Of a stretch of 64,000 nt of DNA, positions 25,036 through 38,660 are shown in pieces. Position 1 is the stretch's first letter. Each line of letters starts with the position of its first letter. Where the stretch lies: contig JACSYO010001682.1 in the NCBI GenBank assembly GCA_016806645.1, forward strand, positions 1,346,001-1,410,000, read 5' to 3'. This DNA comes from Ophiodon elongatus (taxonomy: Eukaryota; Chordata; Actinopteri; Perciformes; Hexagrammidae). A model generated the notes under the pieces. It was not told the origin of the DNA, did no database searches, and saw only the letters and a list, made by a program, of their open reading frames with translations. The translations under genes were made by a program, and so were the position numbers.

Positions 25036-28000
25036 AAGCGTTCCCTTTAAGCATCTCATCCCAAAATGACTTTCTTCCAGTCGTTTGCTGGATAATGGAT
25101 GTAGGGAGAAACTTTGTCAGAGTCTGCCACTACCACCCAAGTTGGGTGAGTAGATTTCCAACAGCAGAAAAAAAAAAGGGGGCAATCATCTGGTGTGTGC
25201 CCATGTTATTTTTCACAGAGATAGTGTTTTGATTGCCTGGGGGGAGGAAATGGTATTATTTACTCCAGAATTGCCTTCGCTTGATCCGCATTGGGTGAAC
25301 TGGCAAGCTGAGACTATATATGTCTTCTCTCCTCTGCGTCTCATCCCCTCAACACAAGCTCCTTTTTTTTCTGCTGCTATGAGGAGTGAGGCAACAGTCT
25401 TTACAGCTGAAGAAGTTAGGCTCTACCACTTCTCAGCTAGATGGCTGTGTCAAAGGGCTCAGTGGGAATACTTCAACACAGCAGGGCCTGAACAACCCGT
25501 TTCCTCAGATGAGTTCTTCATAGCAGGATGGTCTTGATTTGAGCGGTTCAGGGCCTCCCTTGACTGGCCGCCAATAAGAAAAAGACAAATCTGTCTACTT
25601 TGAAACTCTCCACTTTTTTTTCAGCATGACATCCACCAGCAAAAAAAGTAGTGGACTTTCTGTTCTGATGGGTTTTTTTTTTTTCCTGTAATCATCACTG
25701 GCACCAATTAGTGGCCACGTTAGTGTGGGCAAAGTGTAAAAAAAAAAAAAATACAAGCAGGTGCCAGATGAATCACGCCGGCTTGTGAGAGCATTGAGGG
25801 AAGATAAAAATGAACGCATCACTCATTTCCTGGAATGCCTACTTGGGCATATGCAGCAGTCTGGATGACAAACCAAACACAGAAAAGGGCCTTGAGGCGG
25901 GCTCGGTTTGTGCGGAACAGCTCAAAGCGGCGGTGACGTCCCAGGAACGGATCTGACATGCTGTGTTGTATTTGGATTTCCACTGAAGTTCATATAAAAT
26001 GTCATCCACACTGAGCCGGGGAAACATTGCTATAATCAAGCGGCAAAACACGCTCCATGAAACACAGAGGAGACAGAGGTTGAGCCATCTCCATCAGCTA
26101 AATCGCTGTGCTAATCAATGCCAATAAGCTGGGGGCACCGTGGGGTGACCCCCCCAAACGCCCTCCTCCTTAACACTCTACCCTTTACATATCAAATGGC
26201 AATTAATTCCTAATATGTGTTAGAAATTGTCTAATTACCACATATGCCCGATACTCTCGGTTGCCGTTCGGGTTTAAACGGGAGGATGAGTGAGCTGTTA
26301 ATGATGCTCAGCTCAGTGCAGCGCACTGCCGCAATCTGGCGCGACCCAGACACTGTTCCTAATTACAAGCCTGCATTCTGTATTCGCCATCGTCATTACC
26401 GCCGGGAGAGCGAGGACTCGTCGGCTCCAACTGCAGCCATCAGACGAGGGTGGCCAGTCGACCCTCACCTACCTGCGTTGCATGTCTTTTTTTGTTGTTT
26501 TGCTGTGTCAGTCTGACTTATTTCATTTACATACCCTGCATGCTTTTATGTTTTGTGCTTGTGACATGTATGTTTTTAGAGTCCAACAATGCAACATAAT
26601 GATGCCTCGAGTCGATGTTTCCATTTAGCATAATCATCCCTCATTTATTTGCTTCGTATGTGTTGTTTTACGAGCCTCCGCGCTGCATGTCTTAGTAGTA
26701 CTTGTCAATGTAGTACAAGGTTGTCCTGTATGATGTTTCTATTTATATTAACATTCTCTCTTCTTTTATTGTTTCTGCATGCTTTGTAAAGAGTAAATAA
26801 TGCATAGCTTTGTAATTTTAAACTTATATTCTGTTTTTCGGGTGACTTTGTAACATCTGTCCAGGGACTACAGATGAAAAATAGCCTCTTTGCTAACTCT
26901 GGTGCATGTACAGGATTTTTTTTTATTAATGTGCACTGTCCCTACCAAATAAACCAATAAAACACAAAATCAGCGCTGTTTTGTCCTTCGGGTATATAAA
27001 TAAACTGGACCCAGTTTTTGTAATTTCATTTTTTACATTTTTGTCACTATTCCATATGATATGATTTGCATATTATTTCATATTGACATGTAGCATGTAC
27101 GATGAAGCATGTAAGATGTACGATGTAGCATGTAAGATGATTACCACTTTTTAATTAGTCACCCTTAAAGGTGCTCAATATGAAAGTCAGAAAAATGTTA
27201 TTAAAAAAAATGTATAGTCCTATACAAAGTGAACACAAACAGATGACACAGTACAAGATAAGCCGGAGAACTCGACTCAAACTAACCGAAACAAAGAGTA
27301 AGCAACAACATGGGGCAGCATGATATATAAGGGTGAGATCGCAAAGCGGCTACATAAACAGAGCACAGAGAAGCTCTGACTGTAACTCCCCCAGAAAGAG
27401 GGTGACTTAATTCTCTGCTCAGTTGGTTATTAGTCATCATATCTTTACATAGCAACTAGTCGTATGCTGCTATATTGATGCCCTGCATGTTTTCAGAGAG
27501 AAACTTTCATAAAATGTTCTCAATTGCAATTAGTCTCAAAGATTGCAAAACAAAGTTAGCGTTAAGAATCTGCCCAACATCCTCATAAAACATAATCCAT
27601 CTTTACGGAACACAATATCACTGACAACAGGAACTGATAAGGGCTAAATATGATATTATTCATGAGGATTTGCGTCCCTGTGATATCATTTCCACTCATC
27701 GTTAATAAGTAAAAAGAGATGCTCATTATTGATGTCCCTGTATAATACAGCCAAAACATTACCCTAAAACACAAGCTACAGGAGGTTTTACCCAGAGCTG
27801 TGACCACTGGCAGTGCCAGGGATTTCATATTGGGCTCCATGAAAAGATATCACATTGGGTTTCACCACCAAGCAACACCAACCATGTGCAATTTCTGTAA
27901 TCACACATCCAGAACCCCTTCGACCCATTCAAAGCTTTATATAACTCTACCCTTGCAGGCTTGTCACTCTCTTGTCGGCTAATACCAACTGTACAATATT

Positions 28001-28362
28001 TACTGATAGTGAGCTGTGATTATACTGTACAACACTGTGCGGACATGCATGCAATATTCTACACACAGTGGAAATCACTCTTTGAGGCAAGACACTCATG
28101 GCATGTCTAAATGTAATTTTCATGGTAAAAATCTTGAATGGAAAATTCTCTTAACATTAATGAATATAAATCAAAGTTAAATATATATTAACATCTTCAA
28201 TCAGATAATGGGTCACCTTTCCTTGTGCAAAAATTGGGTGACATACTGTCGCCCTTTGTTTTCTCTCTCTCTTGTCTTGATTTTGGAACCCAGATTTATT
28301 TATTTTTTTCGAAAGCTGAGAAATGATGTCAGGGCTGTAACCAAAACTAACTTAATCGAGTT
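25036..28362. other. Intergenic sequence with a candidate conserved block
   Basis: Bases 25840-26250 contain clustered homeodomain-like words (caattaattcc, ctaattacca, gtgctaatcaatg). A short degenerate tandem of catgtaagatgtacgatgtag-type units lies at 27090-27139. No gene supported. Confidence 0.4.
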
Positions 28363-28556
28363 CAAGTCAAATCCAAGACCTGGTCCAAGGCAGTCAAAGC
28401 TAAGTCAAGACTGAGTCTGAGGCAGTCGAGGCTGAGTAAAGACCCAGTCCAAGGCAGTAGAGACCGGGTCAAGACCGAGTCCAAGTCAAGACCAAGTCCA
28501 AGGCAATCGAGACCGGAGACCGAATCGAGGCCAGGTCTAGTCCTGTTCAAAGACCA
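28363..28556 (+). repeat. Degenerate tandem array of GTCCAAGNCAGTCGAGACCGAG-type units
   Basis: Words such as gtccaaggcagt, gtcaagaccgagtccaag and ggcaatcgagaccg follow each other about every 16-25 bp. Related text lies in the MITE at 4627-4790. Confidence 0.75.
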
Positions 28557-31500
28557 TAACAAGAAATAGTATCATTCCAATGCCAATTCTATCTACAAAT
28601 AAGATGTATCTATTTTTTAACATCAAACTAAGCAGTGCATATAATTTAGGATTGAGGACCACTCCAGGTTCCTATAGGTAGGTTCGCTGAAAAAGTGAAG
28701 GTTTTTCTGCTGGCTTGTGAAAAGCACGATGCAGGCTGCTTTCCACCTCGGACACAAGTGGTAGGATTTAGTGTGCAGTTGCTAAATTTGAGTTACATTA
28801 GTAGAACAACCAAACCTGAAATTAAAATATTTATTTTAGTTTTTTACAATTGCCTAGCTCATTAATATCTGGCACAAGCGCATGTCTCTTTGTAACCGCG
28901 CGTACACAGCTAGGCTAACGGCTTATTTCGGTTGATGCAGACAAAATGCTTCGTAAGATCACAGACGGGGAACAACCCCCATACGGCAGCCCCGGCTGTC
29001 ACTCACTGATGTTTCTCATTAAAATGAAAACGGATTTTGAGCGTGACATTGCATACAGGTCGCATCATAGGCCCGTTTCAAGTGAATGTGAGGTCATGTT
29101 TGTGTTCCTTTCATGTCCTGATACCAGAGGAGGGGATGGAACACTCTGTCTCCATCTCTGCTGCTCTCCTTTCTGCCGCCTTTGTAGCTGCATAATGAAA
29201 AAGTCTCTTCACACTGTGAAATTTGAAACGTCTCCTTTCTTGGTACTGTTTCTGCCGGCTGAAAGGCAAAACAAAGAATGGATTACCTTCCTCTTTTTTT
29301 TCTTTTTTTCCTTTTTTACAACAATTTAAACAGCAGTGCTCTCCTTTATTTTATCTAATCCTTCGTTTGAGTTTCCGTCTCGGCCACAAGAAAGTGATTC
29401 TGTTCACACAAACGGGAAGATTCTCTGATTTTATCTCGCCTCCTGGCTCATCTTGGCTCCAGCTAATGCTTTTTTTTCTGTTCAAAAGCAGCTCAGGGTT
29501 GTTAGCTTTTGATAGAACGTCAGAAGTGGTTCAAATCCTAATAACGGCGTATGTCATTTTGCGGCCGCGCGCGTAACCATCGCCGAGAATGCTTGCGTAC
29601 TGAGAATGAGTGTGTTCAATGACACTGGCAATGACAATCAGTTCCCTGGGAGTCAGCCGGTGTTTGTCGCACACTCCGTTCGTGCATCCATGTGAGACCA
29701 CGCAGTTAAATACAATCTGAAGACGTGGGAAATCGCGAGGAGAGCTTGATTTAGTTCAGCCTGCAAAGAAATACGTTCGCAGTGTGAGGCGGCGAGATAA
29801 ATGAAGTGAGGTTCAAAATCTCCGCTCGGGTTTGCAGCGTGCAAAAGCACCGGTGGGAGATCTCTGCTATTATCAGTGAAGGAATCACAATTCTTCTCCA
29901 GTGATACGGGGTTTATTAAAGTCAGGCACAGCAGACATACGACTGGCTGTGGGTATGGCATGTTTGGCGTAGAGATAAGCGCTTGTTGGTCATACCCATC
30001 TGCACTCGTGATCGTGTTATCAAGCAAATGCACATGTTAACTTCCATTGTTGGCCTTGGCGACGGAAGGCCCGTTGAGGGCTTGTCATTTTAATAGGCAA
30101 ATACAATACCCCTCCGGGTTTGGAGAAAACATCGGCAGCGAGGCAACCGCACTTCAGCTTATGCATACTGCGTGTGGCATTCGGGAAATTACAAAACACT
30201 GATTTATGTGCTCTCCTGGAATAATTAGAGGAAATATCTCCAGCGCACGCCGGCTCTTTCAGCTCTTTCAAAACACAAGCGGCCCTGAGAGGAGGTTGCA
30301 CCCTGCAAGCGCACATGCAGGAGGGAATAATTGGACCCAGCAAGCTGTGAATTGGGCTTGAGAAAACAATGTGCAAATGGGTTGAATTTTTAGCTGCCAC
30401 TGATTGATAGATATACCGCGTGCCTTGGGCCCCCGAATGTATTCTATACAGTGCGTCGGGCTCCAGTAGCTATGGCTCCAGAGGCTATGGTTCACAGCGT
30501 TATATTGAGAAGTCACAGTGGAGTCGGTGGGTGCTGGTATGCTGGTTTAGTATCTGTCATCTGCCACACAACGCAGGAAATCACTAAAAGCTGGTTGTCC
30601 CACTGATCAGAGGCTTTGTTCACATCTCAGTTTTTTCAAATGTATTAAAAGAATACTACAGCATTTTAGAAATTGTTTTTATTCACTGTCCTTCCAAGAG
30701 CAAGATCAATATCTATCTCCGGCATGATTTCACTCCCAGGGACTCAAATACCGACGACTGGTCAGCGGTCAATTCCCCAGTGCTTTGGTTGCTGCGGTTT
30801 ACCTTCCTTTTGATGCAAGTCAAAAGGGAGCTCGGAATAAACAAAGTCTCTCATGTCTTGGATGATATTAAACAGAAGTCAGGTAAATTGTGAAAGCAAG
30901 TTACAAATCTCTGTAAGCCATGTTGCTCCATTTGACATAAAGTAGAGACTGTACTGATGATTCAATCAGTTGAGGTCAGGTCCTACCTCACGTGTGAAAA
31001 GCAACATTGCATCATAATGTTTTCATTGCAAATTTTTTTTTTGTTCAGCACTCTGCAACTCCTGTTGTTGCAGACTAGATAAATCATTTTCAATAATACT
31101 GTAAAAGACTCTTTTTTTTTTTTTTGCAACATATTCACTTATGAAAACAAGTAAGAATATCTTTGATACATGAAGTCGGCCGTGGTCTCCAGATCACTTT
31201 AAAGTTGCCCACCAGCTCCAGTTACATGATTGAATCTGATGAAATGAAAAATTCGATTAAAGCCGTGCAGAATTCGGGTAAAGTAAGGCGAAAGTTCTCA
31301 TTTCATTTTTCATACTATAGCGAGACATGCAGGAAATGAAAAAGGAGAGCGAAAACGCTGACTCGAACATTGGAGGAAAAATACAGAAGAAAGCTGTAAC
31401 TCAGTTATGTTCTTCCTGTTGAGTATACAATATACATGGAGACTGCGGCACCAAACTGAGATGTGGATAAGAAACAATGATAATTGTGTCCAATGACCCG

Positions 31501-32053
31501 AGAGGGAGCCACCATGAGGGGCAAATTAAGCCTCTTTCAGCTCATCAGGGAGGAAAGCATGGCTTGTCGGTGTTGGGGAGATTACTTAAAATCTGTAATT
31601 TACCAAATGACTAACAGGAAATAAATTAAAAGACGTTCTTACTACTGTAATGCAGTATAGTTTGTCAAAGTAAGACTGCTTTAAAAAGCTTATTCAAGTG
31701 CATCCTAAGAAAAGGGTGGCGAAGGGGTGTTATATAGTCTTTAACCTTCATTTAGTACCACAAAACATAAGCTCCTGGTCACTGGTGATGGAAAATAATA
31801 AATTGACTGGATCGAGAGTAACCATGGAGAACCATTAGGAGAAACAGTGATTTAGCATTGCACTTCGAGTTGGGGAGGTACACATTTTAAAAAAGAATGG
31901 TGCAAATCAAAGCAGTCTGAAAATTCCTGACTTTGGCCGCTAGTATGGGTCATGACCCTGGATCCTACATTTCCCATGAGTAGCGCCTTTCACTAAACCC
32001 TGCCTGCCTGATAAAAGCCCACATATTTCAGACTCCACACCCTCAGCTTGTAC
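28557..32053. other. Intergenic sequence with a candidate conserved block
   Basis: Bases 29560-30420 are GC-balanced, with two adjacent open minus frames of 126 codons that match no protein I know; more likely noncoding. T-runs at 31027-31037 and 31112-31125. No gene supported. Confidence 0.4.
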
Positions 32054-32290
32054 CCATAGACTGCATATAAGAAGTTGAGTTCGGCATTTTGGCCGTCGCA
32101 ATCTAGATTGTTTTTTTTTGGCAACCAGTGAACGGAAGTGACCATATTTGGACTGCGGAGGAGTGATGCCATGATAGAGACCTGTCAATCACAAGGTGGC
32201 CACGCCCTAAAGCGTACCCTGCTTTATCGTATATTTTACTCTAACTGGGACCATAATTTACTCAATGGACATCATGCTTTAAGGAAGAAG
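32054..32290 (+). repeat. Interspersed repeat family C, copy 5 (tail truncated)
   Basis: Starts ccatagactgcatataagaa and includes acggaagtgaccatatttgg, gacctgtcaatcacaaggtg and gaccataatttactcaatgg. The sequence diverges after catcatgctttaagg. Confidence 0.8.
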
Positions 32291-35200
32291 ACTGCCGCCT
32301 GCAAGCTTTCTGTTACAAACATGATGTCCCATAGCAAAACCAAGGTAATCTTGATGACATCATAGTGATTTCATCATCTTATATTGTCACGGATGGGTTT
32401 ACATTGGAGTTAGTTGAAAGTCAGACACTAGTCAGTCGGTATCAGACACCAAGTGCCGCGACAGAACGCCGGTATTTGAGGCCCTTGGAATGAGAGCAGG
32501 CGGAAATATTTGTGCAAAAGACAACATATTTCAGCTGGCATAGCAGAGTGATGGTTTGATTGATACCCTGTGATGTTTACATGTATGGCTCTTTCACTAA
32601 ACTCCACAGAAGCAAGCCCCGACAAGCTCTGTTAAGAGCCCTGATCTATTGCTTTTACATGAGAATAGATGTCTGCTGCTGGCCACAGAGAAGACTACAT
32701 CCTGTTGGAGCTGGAAAATAAGCAATTTTCGACTTGGCATCGGGCCTCCTCCATAGGAAGCATGGAAATATGTGACCTCTGCTTGACAGTTTTGCTGATG
32801 TGCCTGCTGAGGCCGGCATGTATAAATGAATCTCAATTTCCTTTATTAATTTCAAACGTCACTATAAATTTGCGTCTAAGTGGACCTGACCCAATGTTTC
32901 AGCTCACTACCACACAAGAGGAGGTGACTCTCATCACATTTGCACACATTGTACAGAGGACATTGAAAGTTACCTTTTGACTCCTTAAAGCCTTTACACA
33001 TAGAGGGCGTTTGTTTCTTTTTCGCACGTCAATACATTTTCACAAACGGTGGTTTTTGTCACACGTACTTGAAGACTGAGCGTGAATATTACGCGGCAAA
33101 ACATTTCGAAACCAAGATGGCAGCGCAGACCCGATCCACTTCTCCCCGTCTTACCAGTTCACAATAAAAGCCTTAGACATGCGTAACTGTTTACCGGAGG
33201 GAACAAAAATTTCACTCAGAGCATTTCACTAAAAGGAAACTCAATAAAATACCTTACAATAGCTGAGACTATACAACAATAGCTCAGACATATAGCCAGA
33301 CAATGCTCTTGGTAAATAGGATTCTGGTGGTTGGTCTTCCCATTGGACAAAAGAAAAACACCCACTAACATCTGGCTTTTGTCTTCAGAGGGAAAGGTTA
33401 CAATCTTTATTCATTCCTGGGAAAACTTTCCTGGGACTAATTTCCTCCCCTTTTCCGACGCAATGCTATGTGACATGTGTTGAAATTATATATAAATAAC
33501 ATCAACCGGGATTTGTACAATTGTTATAATTCAATAACGTACAAAACATACAATTAATATAATATGCAGTCATCAACTCTGGTTTGGTACAAATAAACCC
33601 TAAATTCACTGAGTTGAATCTCCACCAAGCCACCAGACTAAAATGACAGAGTCAGTGATTTTTCCTCGCTGATAATTGTGAAACACACTTTATTCAAACT
33701 CGACAGAAACTAAATAAAACTCTTATTAACTTGTTAGTCTTTCCGCCGTTCCAACAATCACCAACTCCGGTTTCGCAGTTCATTGCGCTGCTATCGCTGG
33801 TAGCTCGTTAGCTGCCAGCCGCCAGCTCAGCCTTACCCATGTTGAGAACCGTGTGGAGGCAATAGATATGGATAGATAGATGGAATTGTTAATTTAGCAC
33901 CTTTCATTTTTTTTATATTGCAACATCACTTGAATAATTTCACCTTGACTGATATTTTTTTTGACAGAAACCCATGCATTACAAACTGGCAGTGTTGAGT
34001 TTGAAAGACATAGATTTTTATAAGGCAGGAAGGATCAAATGAAATATGCTGCTGAATTGCATTATGGTACGTGAAGGATTCAGAGTTTTTGGAGATTGTC
34101 CATACAACTAGGAGCTAAAAGCCAAGATATTTCAGCCTCTGCTGCATCAATTCTGATTATTCTTTTTTTTATGCCCATTACAAATTCCCCAAAATTATTC
34201 AAGTGCAATATGAAATAGCTGGAGTGCCCCTTTAAACACTTTAAATTAATTGTAACTTTCTGCAAGTCCTACAATATGCACCAGTGACAGTTCTGTTGTG
34301 GAGTTTTCTGAAGTTTGGTGTTTGAATCTGCCGTGGCAAAACTTGTAACACATTTAGCCGACTGTGATACAACTTGGGAGTATGCTGAAAATGTAACGCG
34401 CGAAAGAAACAAACTTGGCATCAGGGTAGAGAGTGTCTCTGACCAACAGAAGAATTTGAGTTTTATACAGATGGATATATTAATGATGTACTAATTAAAA
34501 TGTTAGTTGTGCTATAGCTTTAACATGGCTAAGTAACCTTCAAATCAGTGGGAAATGTAGCTTTTCAATTAGGACTCCAAGTACAACTCCAGCCAAGACT
34601 GATTCCTATTGTTGTCTAAATCAACACAATCTGGCTTTGAGTCTCGCTTTGGCCTGTTTCATCCTAAAGGCAGCTGGCCAAAGCGCGACTGCAGGCCAGA
34701 TTCTGCATTTTCTATGAAGCTATATGCGACGAGCCACATTTTCACACGTGCAGGCCGGGCCAAGATATTCGCTTCTCCCCCTCTGCTCAGACGGAGAGTG
34801 ATCTCAGAATAACCCACCAACACCACGTGACAGCCACCGGCGCTTTGAGCCTGCCAGAGCCGGTGCGGCCCCGGCAGAGCAGGGGAATAACTTTATCTGA
34901 AATATGATGGCATCTGTCTCTCAAGCAGCAGACTCCTCATTACAGGCAGTTTCTTTGACTGGTTGTTCAGACATCAGCTGTCACAGTTCATCAGCCATGC
35001 CAAGGTAGGGGCAAAATAAGCAGCTGCCACAAGTCTCCTCTGCTGCAAAGGAGCCGTGTGGAGATAAATGCGGGGCCACAGAGCTCTGGAAACACTCCAG
35101 ACCCCTCAGTCACTCTGATGTCTGTGCAGTGTATAACCCCACATTACATTTGAGTTCACGTCTGCAGGATTAAATGGTGATTGTTATTGAGGAAGTCGAG

Positions 35201-38004
35201 AGAGGAGTTTAATGTCAATATATCAACGGACTGCTTTTATATAGACATTCTCAAAGTTACTGCAAGGAACTTTTAACAGTCTCAACTTAATACTGATGCC
35301 TCTGTATGCATAAGTAAACAAGACCATCAGGGAGAAGATTGTCCATTTCTTCGTAGTTATTCTTAATGCTTGTCATCTATGCTACCAGTTCTGATTCAGA
35401 CAAAATTGTGCAGGTTCACGAGAAACTCCTTCAAATCAGACTCCAGACCAGCGCACCATAGGCAGAACCAGATCCGGCTTGGCTGCCGCCTTCCGCTTGC
35501 AGTCGGAGCAGCTCTGGCGTGAGGCGGAGAGCTCTCCACCTGGCAGCAGCTGCTCCTCTTCCGGCCAGGAGCAGAGCTGCTGGAGGCCCAGGCAACATTG
35601 CTGGGCCCGCTGGAGGGAAGGGAGGCTCGGCAGAACCAGAATCTGGACTGCGTGGCGCAGACTGTCGGACCCCGCTGCAGTAAAATGAGCGGTTTTCTAA
35701 AGGGACCCTGGTGCTCATGAACGCTTTTGTCCACAGGGGCCGCCAAAAACTAAACCAAATTAAAAAGAAAATCCTCGTAGTAGCTTTAACTGAATTCAAA
35801 GCTAGGTTGTATGAGACAGAATTTTGTATTATTATTTTTTTACCTTTTTGAGCAGTAGTTCACTTCTCTCCTTGCATTTCGATGTAATCTCGATTTCGAT
35901 GTAATCTTGTTTCTTACCTGTTATTAAGAAATCAGACACAGTTCTTCACAGTTTCTACTGATTCATACTCCCCTACTTTCATGATTTCGATAATTCACAC
36001 TGACGGCCACAGCGTACACCTACAGTACCTACCTTATTGGTTTCAAAACAGCTTGCCAAAGGACTACAGCTGGCTAACCCTGGCACATTTACGGAGATGT
36101 TGATTAATGTGCGTTGTCTTTACAAATAGATTAAAAAAGAATTGAATAAAATATCCATCCAAGTCTTAAAAAGTGCTCCGACAGCCAGTCGCCTGACATT
36201 GTTGCTGCAGAAAATGAACTTCCCCCTGCATACCTGTCACGTTAACACTCCCCGGCGTTGCACAGGTGCCGGAGTGAAAGTCTGTGGTCAGGCGGAGAGA
36301 CGGTGCTAAAGGGTGGCCATAATCCCCCTAAATCCCCGAAAGGTTGTACGCCTGACCCAGTGGCACTGAAAAGAAATGAGTTCCTCGCACTGTAACGATT
36401 TCTTACGGGGCTCTTGAGTTGTGAAGGAGTGGCTCCAAAACGGCCGTCCACTTTTCCATGCTGTTTCTTATCACCTTCAAAAGCAGTCCTGCAGATACTA
36501 GGAGGAGCAATCACAAATAACAAGAACGCCCTTGATCCCTGTCTGACCCCCCTCTGGAGACAGCCACACTCTGCCCCTCTGTGTTCTCGCCCCCGATACT
36601 CTCCGCCTGCTCAAGGGTATGGACATTACCTTATCCCATTCCTCCAGATGCTCTACGCTGATGTGCTGCGGCACCGGCCGCTCGCCTGGAAAATGGCCCC
36701 GTCTTTATCGGAGCTGCAGACTCTTGACTCGTTGACTACCAAAAGAGAAGATGCCAGGATTAACTGGTTATATTAACTTGTTTCTGATGTGGAAAGCAGC
36801 TGAACGTGTGATGTCTGCAAACCACAAAGAAATAAAATTGTATCTTTCAACGCATCCTCTTGGATGCGCTGTCGAGGATACAACCAGGTGAAATAGGTTT
36901 GATAAATGAGTATTTATCAGGAGCTCTGTGGGAGCAGTCGTAACTCCACTTCGAGACTCGGCTACCAGACGATGTCATGGGCTGTATTAGCCCTGTGATA
37001 GCCTCCTATGTTTTCAAAAGAAAAAAAGAAATAACACCACCAAGCTTCTAAATTAGTGTAAAACCAGTGCAGCTTTGAACCACAGTGTAGCAGTGATTTG
37101 TTTCCATAATCATATACTCCAAAGCCAAAACAAATCCGCAGACAGTCCTGTCAAGCTGGTGGCTCCGGATGAAATGTAGTGTTTACCGAGATGGGTCCCA
37201 TGGGAGCTCTTTGGAGAACTAATCTACAGCTCTTGATGCTATCCAACCGTTGTGCAATTTGTTTAAATATGATTGAATCCCCTGGAAAATATACATATAT
37301 ATTGGTGCAGTGAGCTAAATGCAAAAAAAAAAACAAAAAAAAAAAAAACAGATGAGGCCTTTCAAGGAAGAATTGACTGATGTGGCTGGTTATGCTCAAT
37401 GTGGTCACTTTTCTTTCAGCCTCAGACACACATAAAGCTGAATGCTAGACATTCCATGATCCCTCTGTTAGTTATCTTGTTAGATAGAACATTGGGTGGA
37501 GAGAGCGTTGCATGAAAGGCCCTGGGGAAAGTGAATGACAGAGCTACAATGTTTGGATAATATAATTGATGAGGGAAGGTAACTGTTTTTAAGCTACTAA
37601 ATTGTACAAAGTTTATAAAGGTCTGGGGAAAGTATTAAAAAGATAAATCTCCCAGAGTTACTTTGAGTCAACACTATTGTCAGACAAAAAACGCTCATAT
37701 GGGATCATTCTGCAAAACCCCTCACAAAATGAGTTCATGCCCACTTCCAAATTCTTGCTTTCCAGAATATCTGCCCAGGGCTACTGTATGGCTAATGTTA
37801 AGGAAAGTTTGTGGTTTGGATAAATAAAAAGGCAAATGGTAAATGCAAGTCTGGGACGCAAGCTAAACTCAGTCGCCTGGAAAGATTTGTTGGCATCGTT
37901 CATTTCTGCAAACCATTGAATGACGAAATGTTTGCATTAGGTAACCCTAACCATTATTGAAAGATATGTGGGAAAATGACAGTATGAAATGCAAGAAATT
38001 CGAC
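32291..38004. other. Intergenic sequence with GC-richer blocks
   Basis: Three blocks stand out: 34640-35020 (CACGTGAC E-box and TGACTGG words), 35390-35760 (GC-rich, open on both strands, possibly a repeat) and 36220-36780. An A-run lies at 37323-37349. No gene supported. Confidence 0.4.
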
Positions 38005-38420
38005 TCAGAATGTTGGGTTGTTGGGTAAAAAAAACACAGGACTTTGTGTCCCGTGTGAAACCAGAAGTACATGTTGACTGTACTATCATTACGTAACGTT
38101 ACTATGCTTGTTATGTGACGTTATTACGCTTGTCACCTCACGTAACGTTCCGTAAGAACGTCCGCTAAGAGCAGTTGCTGTTTATTTAAGGTAGTTTTGT
38201 GGTTACGGCTGTTAAATTACGTTATTCTTTCAACAGAAACCGTGATCTTTTTTCTAACCATAAACAGGTAGTTTAGTTTCCTAAACCTTCACAATGTTAA
38301 CCACGTGGTATTGTGCGTTTCTGAAAGCATGATATTCAAAAACGCTGACATTCAACATATCCTGTGATTTTCAGAAACGTACAATGCCAACTTCTTTTTT
38401 CTGCCGACTGGGTACTGATA
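38005..38420 (+). repeat. Interspersed repeat family A, copy 4
   Basis: Shares with the 16185 copy the words aacacaggact, cgtgtgaaaccagaag, gtccgctaagagcagttgc, cagaaacgtacaatg and ttttctgccgactggg. Many acgtta words. Confidence 0.65.
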
Positions 38421-38660
38421 CCAGTATCAGAAATGCCTGCGATACAGCCTAAAATGCTGGATCGGGTATCGGTGTGGAGCGAATCTATGTTCAGATCCCA
38501 TATCACATCATCATATCATTGATCACCCAATTTGTACATCCTGTCCGATCGATGCTGCACACGCGCAACTCTCAACAGAGATGAGAAAGAGGCGAAACTC
38601 AGTACCGTGCGGGCAGGTGCTAGCAGAGAGTGTAACGTTAGCCACAGCTAGCAAAATGTC
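38421..38660. other. Possible hAT-type MITE fragment
   Basis: Words ataccagtatcag, gctggatcgggtatcgg and caacagagatgagaaag resemble fish hAT-derived repeats. No ends defined. Confidence 0.25.

Noticed and set aside
29653..30400. Two 126-codon minus ORFs as a possible gene
   Set aside because: No motif, no plausible splice structure and no start context; kept only as a candidate noncoding block.
36414..36776. 120-codon plus-strand ORF
   Set aside because: No recognisable sequence and no supporting signals nearby.
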